Virus record (IMG/VR): IMGVR_UViG_3300044617_002280
Span: 1-47,820 of that record
Origin: a virus
Strand: one strand, 5' to 3'
DNA: 47,820 nucleotides
Position numbers and translations under genes: made by a program
Notes under the pieces: model-generated
Told to the model about the DNA's origin: nothing
Databases searched by the model: none
The model's input: the letters and a program-made list of their open reading frames with translations, nothing else
Part shown: in pieces, positions 14,185-21,123 of the stretch
Layout: the number at the start of each line of letters is the position of its first letter
How positions within the stretch are numbered: the stretch's first letter is position 1

Positions 14185-15828
14185 ATGGCAGATTTTGAAA
14201 AAAATATACCTGTAGGAGATCCGTCAAATGCTTCATTTAAAGAGCTTGTAAATACTACGACAAGTAAAAACGAAGATAAAAAAAATACTTTATCTCAACC
14301 AAAAATAACAAAGACAAATTTAGACGCAATACCGAAAACATCAGCTCAAATGGCAGGTGCTGTTTCTCAAATAAGCAACATTGCTGCTAACGCTCAGGCA
14401 AAAGTTGAGTCGATGCTTCTAGGTTCAGGGAGTAAATCTTTAAGCAAGATAAAATGCCCGACATGCACTGGTAAAGCTACACCGAGTGTATACAAGCAAA
14501 AAGAAGAAACCCAAGAAGGGTTTACAGGTAATACAGGTTTTGCTGCGCGTATACCTCTTTTAGGTATGCTACAAACAAACCCTGTAAAAATTTCTAGTCT
14601 TTTTGATAAAAAGTGCCCGACATGCAATGGTAAGGAATTTATTGAAGATAAAACTGATTTATCTAAACAGCAAACCCAAGCGGCAAAAATAGCAGAACAA
14701 GAAACAAAAAGTATTTTAGAACTTGAATCTAAACTCGGACCTGTAGGTGGTAATCGACATATTGTAGTAGTTGGGGATGATTTACTTGAGGTAGGGATCG
14801 GTATGAACGACTCGAAATCGTATAAAGTAATAAAAGAAGGTCAAGTAGCACCTTCTGGAGGTAAAATAGAATCTAAGGGTACAGTACCTGTGTACAGAAA
14901 AAGCACTAGCGTTGTCGGTACAAACCCACTCGCTACACCAGGAGGACATTACCACATAAAGTGTAGTAATAAGTTCAGCTTATACACTGGCGCGCAAGGT
15001 ATAGATATTACAACTCATGGCCCACTTACAATAAAAGGAGGAATAACCCAAATAGTTGGACCAGAGGTTACAATTGGTTCAGGTACAGGGCAAGTTACAA
15101 TTGAAGGAGATCACTTACAATTAACTGGTAAAAGTATAGCGCTTACACCTGACGGGTCTGGATCTGGTCAGGTTACTATACAAGGTACATTACATACATC
15201 TGGCAATATGGTTGTTACAGGCGGTATGCATATTGATGGAGATGTTTCTCTTAATGGTGCTACTTGTACAGGTAAGATTGATAGAACGAGAGTTTCCTCG
15301 GACCCTAATCAAGTTACTGGTCCTGCTCAATGGAGATTTGCAGCATTGTCGAATGCAATTAAAGATTTTAAAAGAAAGCTTGCAACACAGATAGCAGACC
15401 CAACAAGTGTACTCTTGAGCCCGCGAGGTATGCAGAATTTAAAATTAGAAGCTAAAGCATTAGTAAAAAAAGCTTTACCATATGAAGATGTAGTTACTGG
15501 TTGGATAATACCTGGCACAAGAGTAAGTTTAGTTGGTAGTGTACCTTGTTGTTATTGTGGTACCGCATTCGGACAAATTGATGCTGTTGTTTCGAGACCA
15601 ATAGACTTAAGAAATTTTCCTCATCATCATACATTAGCAGACAGTGCACATAGTCACGATATGTTTGTACCGAATATAAAATTAGTGAAGACATCTGAGG
15701 AAGTAAGAAAAGACGCAAAAGCAAAAGAAAATATAGCACCTGTAGCGATAAAAAACGATAAAAGTAATCTTTTTAGTAAAATAGGTAGTAGTATTTTAAG
15801 CTTACTTACAAGACGAGTAGCTCCTTAA
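14185..15828 (+). CDS. Tail needle/spike protein (gp5 C-terminal beta-helix-like)
   Basis: This 547-residue protein follows the hub by one base. Residues 91-97 and 144-150 are paired CPTCTGK and CPTCNGK knuckles, a likely zinc site. Residues about 255-360 are short beta repeats rich in Gly, Thr and Ile (GPLTIKGGITQIVGPEVTIG, GQVTIEGDHLQLTGKSIALT), as in the triple-stranded beta-helix of gp5/VgrG needles. A downstream segment has CCYCGTAFGQ and a His-rich HHHTLADSAHSHD, which may bind metal as in phage spike tips. Together with the hub it would form the membrane-piercing device. The gene ends on a TTAA shared with the convergent gene's stop. Confidence 0.7.
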   Translation: MADFEKNIPVGDPSNASFKELVNTTTSKNEDKKNTLSQPKITKTNLDAIPKTSAQMAGAVSQISNIAANAQAKVESMLLGSGSKSLSKIKCPTCTGKATPSVYKQKEETQEGFTGNTGFAARIPLLGMLQTNPVKISSLFDKKCPTCNGKEFIEDKTDLSKQQTQAAKIAEQETKSILELESKLGPVGGNRHIVVVGDDLLEVGIGMNDSKSYKVIKEGQVAPSGGKIESKGTVPVYRKSTSVVGTNPLATPGGHYHIKCSNKFSLYTGAQGIDITTHGPLTIKGGITQIVGPEVTIGSGTGQVTIEGDHLQLTGKSIALTPDGSGSGQVTIQGTLHTSGNMVVTGGMHIDGDVSLNGATCTGKIDRTRVSSDPNQVTGPAQWRFAALSNAIKDFKRKLATQIADPTSVLLSPRGMQNLKLEAKALVKKALPYEDVVTGWIIPGTRVSLVGSVPCCYCGTAFGQIDAVVSRPIDLRNFPHHHTLADSAHSHDMFVPNIKLVKTSEEVRKDAKAKENIAPVAIKNDKSNLFSKIGSSILSLLTRRVAP

Positions 15829-16310
15829 TTAGTAAAAGTTCTTAAAACAGTATGCCCGATTTTAAGAGCTATTTCTTCACAGTTTTCTTCTGTGATGTTA
15901 TCCATATCTATACTTTGTAAGATCTCTAAAGTCTCAATATACGAGCAATATTTTTTTTCAGGAATAACAAATTTATTATCACTTGATAAAACAGAAAGTA
16001 AGTTAACTTGATTATTTGAGCTTGTCAAGTCGTATTGAGAAGGTTCCGATAAATAATCGATAACCATGTTTTCATATTCTTGCTGTCTTTTATCAAACTG
16101 TTTTAATAATATTTCTAAGGTTACGTTTTCTGGTACTTGTACATCATTTATTGTTTGAAAAACATGGTCTGGTTCAAAATATAAACTCTTTGCGTAGTCA
16201 TACGGATGCTGTGCGAGAGCGGTGATAGCTCTTGTTGTTGTATCTATAGCGCTTGTAAGTGAAAAGAGCGTAGACGTTAATTCAGGTGAAAGAGTGTTAT
16301 ATTCTTCCAT
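15825..16310 (-). CDS. Hypothetical small helical protein
   Basis: This 161-residue protein is predicted mostly helical, without membrane segments or known motifs (MEEYNTLSPELTSTLFSLTS at the N-terminus). It is the last gene of a three-gene - strand unit downstream of PhoH and ends tail-to-tail with the needle gene, sharing TTAA as both stops. I do not recognise it. The neighbourhood of tail genes suggests a small structural or assembly factor, but this is inference. Confidence 0.6.
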   Translation of the reverse strand: MEEYNTLSPELTSTLFSLTSAIDTTTRAITALAQHPYDYAKSLYFEPDHVFQTINDVQVPENVTLEILLKQFDKRQQEYENMVIDYLSEPSQYDLTSSNNQVNLLSVLSSDNKFVIPEKKYCSYIETLEILQSIDMDNITEENCEEIALKIGHTVLRTFTN

Positions 16311-16328
16311 AACCTGTAATTATGCTGG

Positions 16329-16820
16329 TTATATAAAAAATTCACCTAAGAACCCTTCCCATTGTTCGTGATGAGTTGCGATATCTTCTTGCCCGTTTTG
16401 TTTAAAAATACTTTTTGAAAGTTTTCGATAGAATTGAGGGGATGGTGCACCTCTATACCTCCAACGCTTTTCTAAAGCTTTAGAAAAGAGAGCTAACGAG
16501 ATTAGTGTTTTACTTGCAAATCGTAAATCCATACCTTCAGTTATATACGGTAGTAAGTTTTCTTGATTTAAATTTATATATTGATAAACAGTAATAGCAA
16601 CACGATGACATTCATCATCAGACACTGCAAACTTACTTGTTAGACAGATAAGGTAAATAATATCTAACGGGTTAGTTGAAAGTATTTTTTCTTTACTTAA
16701 AATAATTTTTTCTCCGATAGCTCTCTTTATAATATCCTTTACCGATCCATCTTCATTAAAAAGAGATTTTATGTATTGACACTCTTTTAATGTGTAGATG
16801 TCTTCGATAAGCGCTCTCAT
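16329..16820 (-). CDS. Hypothetical phage protein
   Basis: This 163-residue protein is helical with a conserved-looking C-terminal stretch: RWRYRGAPSPQFYRKL at about 118-133, then a terminal HHEQWEGFLGEFFI. That pattern is reminiscent of small proteins in large marine T4-like phages, but I cannot name a family. It lies 2 bases after the PhoH gene and 18 bases before the next gene on the same strand, so it is likely cotranscribed with both. Function unknown. Confidence 0.6.
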   Translation of the reverse strand: MRALIEDIYTLKECQYIKSLFNEDGSVKDIIKRAIGEKIILSKEKILSTNPLDIIYLICLTSKFAVSDDECHRVAITVYQYINLNQENLLPYITEGMDLRFASKTLISLALFSKALEKRWRYRGAPSPQFYRKLSKSIFKQNGQEDIATHHEQWEGFLGEFFI

Positions 16821-16822
16821 AA

Positions 16823-17617
16823 CTATGGAAGTTTTTTATTTTGTTGAAATTGTTCGATTTTTTCAACAATATATTTTAAAAGCTCAGAACGCATAATATC
16901 TTCTTTAGTAAATTCAACACAGTAAATACCGTTGGATTGAGATTGTTCGTCGTTAAAAAGATCAAACATAGGTTTAAACCCTGAGTGTTCTTTATGTTTA
17001 AGATCGGTTTGCATTGGATCACCAAGAATAAAAAATTTACTAAATTTACCAATACGGGTAATAGTCGTTATTAATTCCGATGCAGTAAAGTTTTGAGCTT
17101 CATCAACTACAACAACATTTGCGTTGTAAGAAGCGCCTCGTAGGTAATTTACAGGTGTAGGTTTTATTCTTTCATCTGCGAATAGTTTTTTAATATCACC
17201 CGTAGGGAGTAATTCTTCAAGTTTATCGAGAACAACATTTGCAAAAGGTTTAAACTTTTCTCCCATTTCTCCTGGCAAAGAACCGAGAGAATGAGAAGCA
17301 CTTTCAACAATAGATCTTACATAAATTAATTCACTCGCTCTTTTTTGATTTAATAATTCAAGAGCAGCGTATACAGCAAGTATAGATTTAGAAGTACCAG
17401 CAGGACCTGAAAGGAATATAATTCGTGTGTTTTTATTAGTAGCAAGCTCAATAAATGCTTTTTGTTTTTCTGTCCAATCTAAACCTCTTAAATTTATTGA
17501 ATAGTCTAATTTTTCTCTTTGATGCACTTTAGGAGATGTGTCTTTTTTTTCTTTTGAGCACGAAGCTGATTTACAGTCCGTATTTTTGCAGTGCTGATTT
17601 TTTTGTGGTTGTTTCAC
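16823..17617 (-). CDS. phoH: PhoH-like ATPase
   Basis: This 264-residue P-loop protein matches the PhoH family: Walker A GPAGTSKS at 71-78, the family segment SLGSLPGEMGEKFKPF at about 110-125, Walker B VVVVDEAQN at 168-176, and the sensor-like FFILGDPMQTD near 196-206. PhoH proteins are frequent in marine phages and are linked to RNA metabolism and phosphate stress, though the phage role is unproven. The start is GTG at 17615-17617, overlapped at -2 by an ATG followed immediately by TGA. Residues 1-35 form a Cys-containing extension (C10, C15, C20) not typical of the core. An AATAAATA motif lies 6 bases upstream. Confidence 0.92.
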   Translation of the reverse strand: MKQPQKNQHCKNTDCKSASCSKEKKDTSPKVHQREKLDYSINLRGLDWTEKQKAFIELATNKNTRIIFLSGPAGTSKSILAVYAALELLNQKRASELIYVRSIVESASHSLGSLPGEMGEKFKPFANVVLDKLEELLPTGDIKKLFADERIKPTPVNYLRGASYNANVVVVDEAQNFTASELITTITRIGKFSKFFILGDPMQTDLKHKEHSGFKPMFDLFNDEQSQSNGIYCVEFTKEDIMRSELLKYIVEKIEQFQQNKKLP

Positions 17618-17623
17618 ATATAA

Positions 17624-17631
17624 TATTTATT
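17624..17631 (-). promoter_or_regulatory. AATAAATA late-promoter-like motif (phoH)
   Basis: On the - strand AATAAATA ends 6 bases before the GTG start of the PhoH gene. If it were a -10 element the transcript would be nearly leaderless. Confidence 0.4.
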
Positions 17632-17668
17632 CTTATTTTAATTGTTAAAAAAAAATATAGTGAAAGAC

Positions 17669-17676
17669 AATAAATA
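17669..17676 (+). promoter_or_regulatory. AATAAATA late-promoter-like motif
   Basis: The motif lies 15 bases before ATG 17692, divergent to the phoH motif about 40 bases away. Confidence 0.4.
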
Positions 17677-17691
17677 AAAGAATTAAAGTTT

Positions 17692-17859
17692 ATGTCATTC
17701 AAGCAAAGTGAAATCGAATCAATAATGGATCAAGCAATAGAAGATATTTTAGAGTTAACTATTGCAGGTAATTTTACCAAAATAAAAGATATTGAATATG
17801 CGTTTGATTATCTTAAAACTAAACTAGATGAAATTGATTTATCAGATTTTATTTCTTAA
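17692..17859 (+). CDS. Small acidic helical protein (55 aa)
   Basis: ATG 17692 opens a 55-codon frame ending TAA 17857-17859. The product (MSFKQSEIESIMDQAIEDIL...) is acidic and amphipathic-helical with no Cys and one short Gly turn. Support for reality: it has its own AATAAATA motif 15 bases upstream, fills an otherwise empty divergent gap, and its third positions look coding. It overlaps the 3' end of the opposite-strand gene by 11 bases. Function unknown; a small regulatory or assembly factor is possible. Confidence 0.65.
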   Translation: MSFKQSEIESIMDQAIEDILELTIAGNFTKIKDIEYAFDYLKTKLDEIDLSDFIS

Positions 17860-18376
17860 GAGCTTGAAGATAATCGTTAGTCTTTGAAGTTGGAGATTCT
17901 GAATTAGGTTCTTTTTCCGCTCCAGGTAATTTTGATGTATTTGTGTTACCGAGCTCTAAAGGCGTCTCAACTCCTATTTCTTCTTTTTTGTCTGACTGTT
18001 GTATTAGTTTTTCAATTTCACTAAAAACACTGTTTTCAACTTCATGCTCCGGGCTATTAGATGTTGGGGTACTGTAAATTAATTTATCCTCTTTGATGTC
18101 GTAAATATAAATGTTCTCTTCTGTAACTTTTATTTCAACAAAAATATTGTTACCGTATCGCCATTCAAATTTAAACCCACCCTCATCTTCTTCTTCCTTT
18201 TTAATAAATTTTTTTACATCAACAGGCGGTAAAAGTTTTCTTGGATCTTCTATCATTCTTTTAACAATATGAGAAATAACATCAAAAGATGTTGTATTAT
18301 TCATATCTTCCGGGTTAGTTATCACTTCTTGCTCGGATAGTATACTATTTATAATTTTGTCGAATTCGCTATTCAT
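17849..18376 (-). CDS. Hypothetical acidic protein
   Basis: This 175-residue protein has a helical N-terminus (residues 1-50), a beta-rich middle with FKFEWRYGNNIFVEIKVTEE at about 69-88, and a disordered Ser/Asn/Glu-rich C-terminus ending YLQALKK. No membrane segment or enzyme motif. It may be a structural or scaffold-like accessory protein; I do not recognise it. It is a single-gene transcription unit with a CATAAATA motif 13 bases upstream and its end overlaps the small + gene. Confidence 0.6.
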   Translation of the reverse strand: MNSEFDKIINSILSEQEVITNPEDMNNTTSFDVISHIVKRMIEDPRKLLPPVDVKKFIKKEEEDEGGFKFEWRYGNNIFVEIKVTEENIYIYDIKEDKLIYSTPTSNSPEHEVENSVFSEIEKLIQQSDKKEEIGVETPLELGNTNTSKLPGAEKEPNSESPTSKTNDYLQALKK

Positions 18377-18389
18377 GGGTATATAATTA

Positions 18390-18397
18390 TATTTATG
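18390..18397 (-). promoter_or_regulatory. CATAAATA late-promoter-like motif
   Basis: On the - strand CATAAATA ends 13 bases before ATG 18376. It overlaps the possible + strand start codon at 18395. Confidence 0.35.
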
Positions 18398-18520
18398 AAG
18401 AATACGTTTTATTGGTTCTGGTATTTATATTTTCTTGTTGTAAAAAGCCCGGAAATAGTTTATTTAGTATTATTAAGAGAGTGGGAATATTTTAAAATGA
18501 TTGTAAGATCTTTAAAATAA
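18395..18520 (+). CDS. Possible 41-aa hydrophobic peptide
   Basis: ATG 18395 to TAA 18518-18520 encodes MKNTFYWFWYLYFLVVKSPE and 21 further residues. The first half is strongly aromatic and hydrophobic, compatible with a single membrane-inserted helix, and the second half is mixed charged. It lies in the only open space between two - strand genes and next to the lysis cassette. It is short and lacks a ribosome-binding sequence, so it may be spurious; a small holin-like or antiholin-like peptide is only a guess. Confidence 0.3.
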   Translation: MKNTFYWFWYLYFLVVKSPEIVYLVLLREWEYFKMIVRSLK

Positions 18521-18575
18521 AAGAATATAAAGGGCTAGCACGTTATTGCACACGAGAAACTATATATTCTTTTAT
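18517..18575. repeat. 13-bp inverted repeat flanking the end of the lysis cassette
   Basis: ATAAAAGAATATA (18517-18529) and TATATTCTTTTAT (18563-18575) are perfect inverted copies separated by 33 bases. The right arm spans the endolysin stop codon. It may act as a weak AT-rich terminator or RNA-end stabiliser. The loop holds nothing else recognisable. Confidence 0.5.
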
Positions 18576-19045
18576 AAAACTGCAGCTTGAAAATGCATCC
18601 AATCAAAGTTTCTTACTTTTCCGAGACTGACCCAGCCTTCTGCTTGTACGATTTTCCAAAAGTCATTATACTCTGGTCTTGCAAAAACAGCTTGTTTATC
18701 TGTCATTCTTAATGCGTTTCTATCTGGATCTAAATCTACAGCTGCTCCCCAGGAGTGAATAGACCAATTTGTACCGCCTCTCATTTTACGGACATTCAAA
18801 CAACCACCAAAATTATCAAGTTTAAGTTTTTGAATTTCCTTTAAACCGTAAGCTTTTAAAGTGTTTTCGAAAATTGTATATAAGGATTTATGAATCTTTT
18901 CGTTACAAGTAATTTTTTTTATTACTATGTTTTGATCCCATGCTAACTTTAACGAATATGGTAAATCCAAACGAGCCTGATTCTCGCCAATATTACCGTA
19001 AAACTCAACCATTGATTCATAATTTTGTTTAGGCCATTTATTCAT
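18572..19045 (-). CDS. Endolysin: M15-family (VanY/L-Ala-D-Glu type) peptidase
   Basis: This 157-residue protein carries the metal site of peptidase family M15: SIHSWGAAVDLD at about 95-106 (His97 and Asp104) and FDWMHFQ at 147-153 (Asp148 and His151), with EGWVSLG between. Such enzymes cleave peptidoglycan stem peptides, and the size is typical of single-domain phage endolysins. It is the last gene of a - strand cassette of two membrane proteins and a lipoprotein, one base downstream of the previous gene. There is no signal peptide, so it would need a holin for release. Alternative role as a virion-associated enzyme is less likely. Confidence 0.85.
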   Translation of the reverse strand: MNKWPKQNYESMVEFYGNIGENQARLDLPYSLKLAWDQNIVIKKITCNEKIHKSLYTIFENTLKAYGLKEIQKLKLDNFGGCLNVRKMRGGTNWSIHSWGAAVDLDPDRNALRMTDKQAVFARPEYNDFWKIVQAEGWVSLGKVRNFDWMHFQAAVL

Positions 19046-19046
19046 A

Positions 19047-19508
19047 TTATCTTTTTTCTATCCAATCTAAGGGTGCGTATGAAAGATCGCTTTTATATTT
19101 TTCAGCATAGTCTACTATTATTTTTTGATCTATTTCCTCTTTAGAGTAAGAATTTTGACCTTCTAAATTAACTGAACCATTAGATTGCATTTTATAATCT
19201 AACACTGTTTGCACCCCTAAATAGCTAGCAATAATAATTGCTAGTATTTTTATAGTCTCTGTAAAAATAGAAACAAACGGCACTGTTAAATTAGGAGAAG
19301 CAGCAGTCAAGAATAAAACCACTATACTGGCAGCGTAAAATAATGCTAAAATGATTACAGAACAAAATACAACATAAAATTTTTTAGAAGCTAAAAAATT
19401 TATTTTACTTAAATCTTTTATATGTTCAGGTGGCGTGTGTGGAGGTACTTTACCACTATGTAACATAGCGCTTGCTGTCTTAGCGATATCTATAATCTTT
19501 TCCCACAT
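19047..19508 (-). CDS. Two-TM membrane protein, holin candidate
   Basis: This 153-residue protein has two hydrophobic segments, about 44-69 (FYVVFCSVIILALFYAASIV) and 80-102 (ILAIIIASYLGVQTV), between a 40-residue N-terminal and a 50-residue charged C-terminal soluble part. It is immediately upstream of the endolysin gene on the same transcript, so holin function is a reasonable inference, although it is longer than most holins. No family motif recognised. Confidence 0.55.
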   Translation of the reverse strand: MWEKIIDIAKTASAMLHSGKVPPHTPPEHIKDLSKINFLASKKFYVVFCSVIILALFYAASIVVLFLTAASPNLTVPFVSIFTETIKILAIIIASYLGVQTVLDYKMQSNGSVNLEGQNSYSKEEIDQKIIVDYAEKYKSDLSYAPLDWIEKR

Positions 19509-19541
19509 AACTTTGAATACTTATTCAAAGTTATATATTTT

Positions 19542-20039
19542 TTACAAAATTAACCAAACACCGAAGAATGCAATAACAGCGGTTATAATTGGTAACGCAA
19601 AAGCGTACGCTGCATAGATAGGTGGTACGTACCGCATACACCAAATACCAAAAGTAAAACCATATATTGCAGCAATTATACCTGTCACGTTTTTGAGAAA
19701 ATGATATCTTTTTTGCATCTTATCGTGTTTTTCCATCCACTGAAGAGCAGATTTTTGTTGTTCAATTCCCCAGGTTCTTAAAATAGTAATTTCTTTTTGT
19801 AAAGTATTTACTTGTTTGTTTGCTGTTGTTAAATTAGTTTCTGCTGTATCTAATTTTACTTTTAAACTCTCACTATTTTTTTTTGCAGTATTTAACTCAA
19901 CATTCATTTCGTTGATTAAAGCTCTTGCTTGTTGTAAAGTGGTTAGAGTTGTTTGTTTTTGCACTAATTCAGGTTTTGATTGTGCAAAACCTGTAACACA
20001 AAAAACAAAAACCCACAAAAAAAGAATTATTTTTTTCAT
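19542..20039 (-). CDS. Secreted coiled-coil protein with C-terminal TM segments, spanin-like candidate
   Basis: This 165-residue protein starts with a signal peptide (MKKIILFLWVFVFCVTGFAQ, cleavage likely before Gln20), a pattern typical of Bacteroidota. Residues about 28-85 form a coiled coil (heptads in LNTAKKNSESLKVKLDTAET). Two hydrophobic segments follow at about 117-134 and 141-165. Start ATG overlaps the preceding lipoprotein stop as ATGA, so the two are translationally coupled like i-spanin/o-spanin pairs. The C-terminal anchors are reversed relative to a classical i-spanin, which has its anchor at the N-terminus. Confidence 0.5.
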   Translation of the reverse strand: MKKIILFLWVFVFCVTGFAQSKPELVQKQTTLTTLQQARALINEMNVELNTAKKNSESLKVKLDTAETNLTTANKQVNTLQKEITILRTWGIEQQKSALQWMEKHDKMQKRYHFLKNVTGIIAAIYGFTFGIWCMRYVPPIYAAYAFALPIITAVIAFFGVWLIL

Positions 20040-20323
20040 AATTTTTCAGGTAAAATAACTGTCTTGTCGATATATTTTTTTTGTTCTTCTTCTATTTTAT
20101 CTAATAAAATAGTTAATCTTTCAGCTAGAGTTAAAGCTCTATCTATATTTACGCCAATTTTTGAATTTTCTAAACCAATCTCTTCAAGTTCTTGCTGTGT
20201 ATCTTTTAAAGACTTTACTACAGCAGCTGTAGTTATCGAAGGAGGCTCTGGATCAGGTTTTGTAGACTTACAAGATGTAAAAAGTAAACAGATAGTAAAA
20301 AACGTGATTAAATAAATTTTCAT
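20036..20323 (-). CDS. Small lipoprotein, o-spanin candidate
   Basis: This 95-residue protein has a lipoprotein signal with lipobox LFTSC and lipidated Cys18, then a Pro-rich stretch (KPDPEPPS) and a helical, coiled-coil-prone remainder to the C-terminus. An outer-membrane lipoprotein coupled by a four-base ATGA overlap to a periplasmic coiled-coil protein, upstream of an endolysin, fits the outer-membrane half of a two-component spanin. The Pro-rich region is common in o-spanins. Sequence similarity alone would not prove it. Confidence 0.6.
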   Translation of the reverse strand: MKIYLITFFTICLLFTSCKSTKPDPEPPSITTAAVVKSLKDTQQELEEIGLENSKIGVNIDRALTLAERLTILLDKIEEEQKKYIDKTVILPEKL

Positions 20324-20368
20324 AACTTTTATTTAATTAATATTTTTTAAAAAATCTAATTAAAAGTG

Positions 20369-21016
20369 TTATGTTTTTTCTACTGACACTGTTGCAATAT
20401 AACCTGAAAGTAATTTTGCTTCTAATTCAAACTCTCTATATAATCCTTCTGGTAAAAACCCATCTCTATTAACATAATCTATTCCTAATATCGCAATAAA
20501 ACCTCCTTCAAGACACATTATAGGAAAAAGATATGATCTTCGTACCCCTCTTTTTACCCAAAAATCTTTAAATGCATTATCATCATTTAACCCCGTGGTA
20601 TCAACGACGTAACTAAGTTGATCGGTATTCATTACCTGTAACACGCTACTAAAAAATGATACCGGTATACTTTGTAACTTTAGTATATCGGAAGATATAC
20701 CAGGTTTTGTTGATTCAAAGGTAACCGATATTTTTTTCATGCTTTTGTTACCAGGGTAAAAATTTCCCCCGTTATGAAATTGAGCTACCCAAACCCGATC
20801 AAGATTATGTTTTTGCTGTATATCGTTTAAGGATTTGTTTACTTTTTGTTGCAAGTCTATCGTCACGTTAAAATCTTTACGACGTCTTGCTAGTTGTATA
20901 TTTCTTTTAAGACTTAACCTATATTTTACATACGCAACCATTAATGGCCCTGCTACTCCCGTTAAAAAAGCTATTACTAAAGGTATATAATGCGAAAAAT
21001 TGTCTAAAGCACTCAT
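20369..21016 (-). CDS. Membrane-anchored GAF-like protein
   Basis: From ATG 21016 this 215-residue protein has one N-terminal membrane segment (about 9-30, IPLVIAFLTGVAGPLMVAYV), a basic/helical linker (KRNIQLARRRKDF...) and a GAF-like alpha/beta domain. That domain has VWVAQFHNGGNFY, a central SFFSSVLQVM helix, SYLFPIMCLEGGFIAILGID and a final helix. Comparable 'FHNGG' proteins occur in other phages. An upstream ATG at 21034 adds MYQYVN but lies 1 base from an AATAAATA motif; the 21016 start gives 19 bases, so I prefer it. It is upstream of the lysis cassette and could sense a ligand or host state; this is speculation. Confidence 0.6.
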   Translation of the reverse strand: MSALDNFSHYIPLVIAFLTGVAGPLMVAYVKYRLSLKRNIQLARRRKDFNVTIDLQQKVNKSLNDIQQKHNLDRVWVAQFHNGGNFYPGNKSMKKISVTFESTKPGISSDILKLQSIPVSFFSSVLQVMNTDQLSYVVDTTGLNDDNAFKDFWVKRGVRRSYLFPIMCLEGGFIAILGIDYVNRDGFLPEGLYREFELEAKLLSGYIATVSVEKT

Positions 21017-21035
21017 ATTTACATATTGGTACATT

Positions 21036-21043
21036 TATTTATT
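21036..21043 (-). promoter_or_regulatory. AATAAATA late-promoter-like motif
   Basis: On the - strand AATAAATA lies 19 bases before ATG 21016 and 1 base before ATG 21034, favouring the inner start if it is a promoter. Confidence 0.35.
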
Positions 21044-21123
21044 GTTTTTATCTTCAAAAATAAACTTTTACATACTCTGTTTATATGAAAAATACCTTAA
21101 ATATATGTCTACACCGGTAACTT

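Noticed and set aside
19225-19244. 8-bp hairpin CTAGCAAT/ATTGCTAG followed by T-rich sequence
   Set aside because: It is antisense to the gene, weak, and internal to a coding region.
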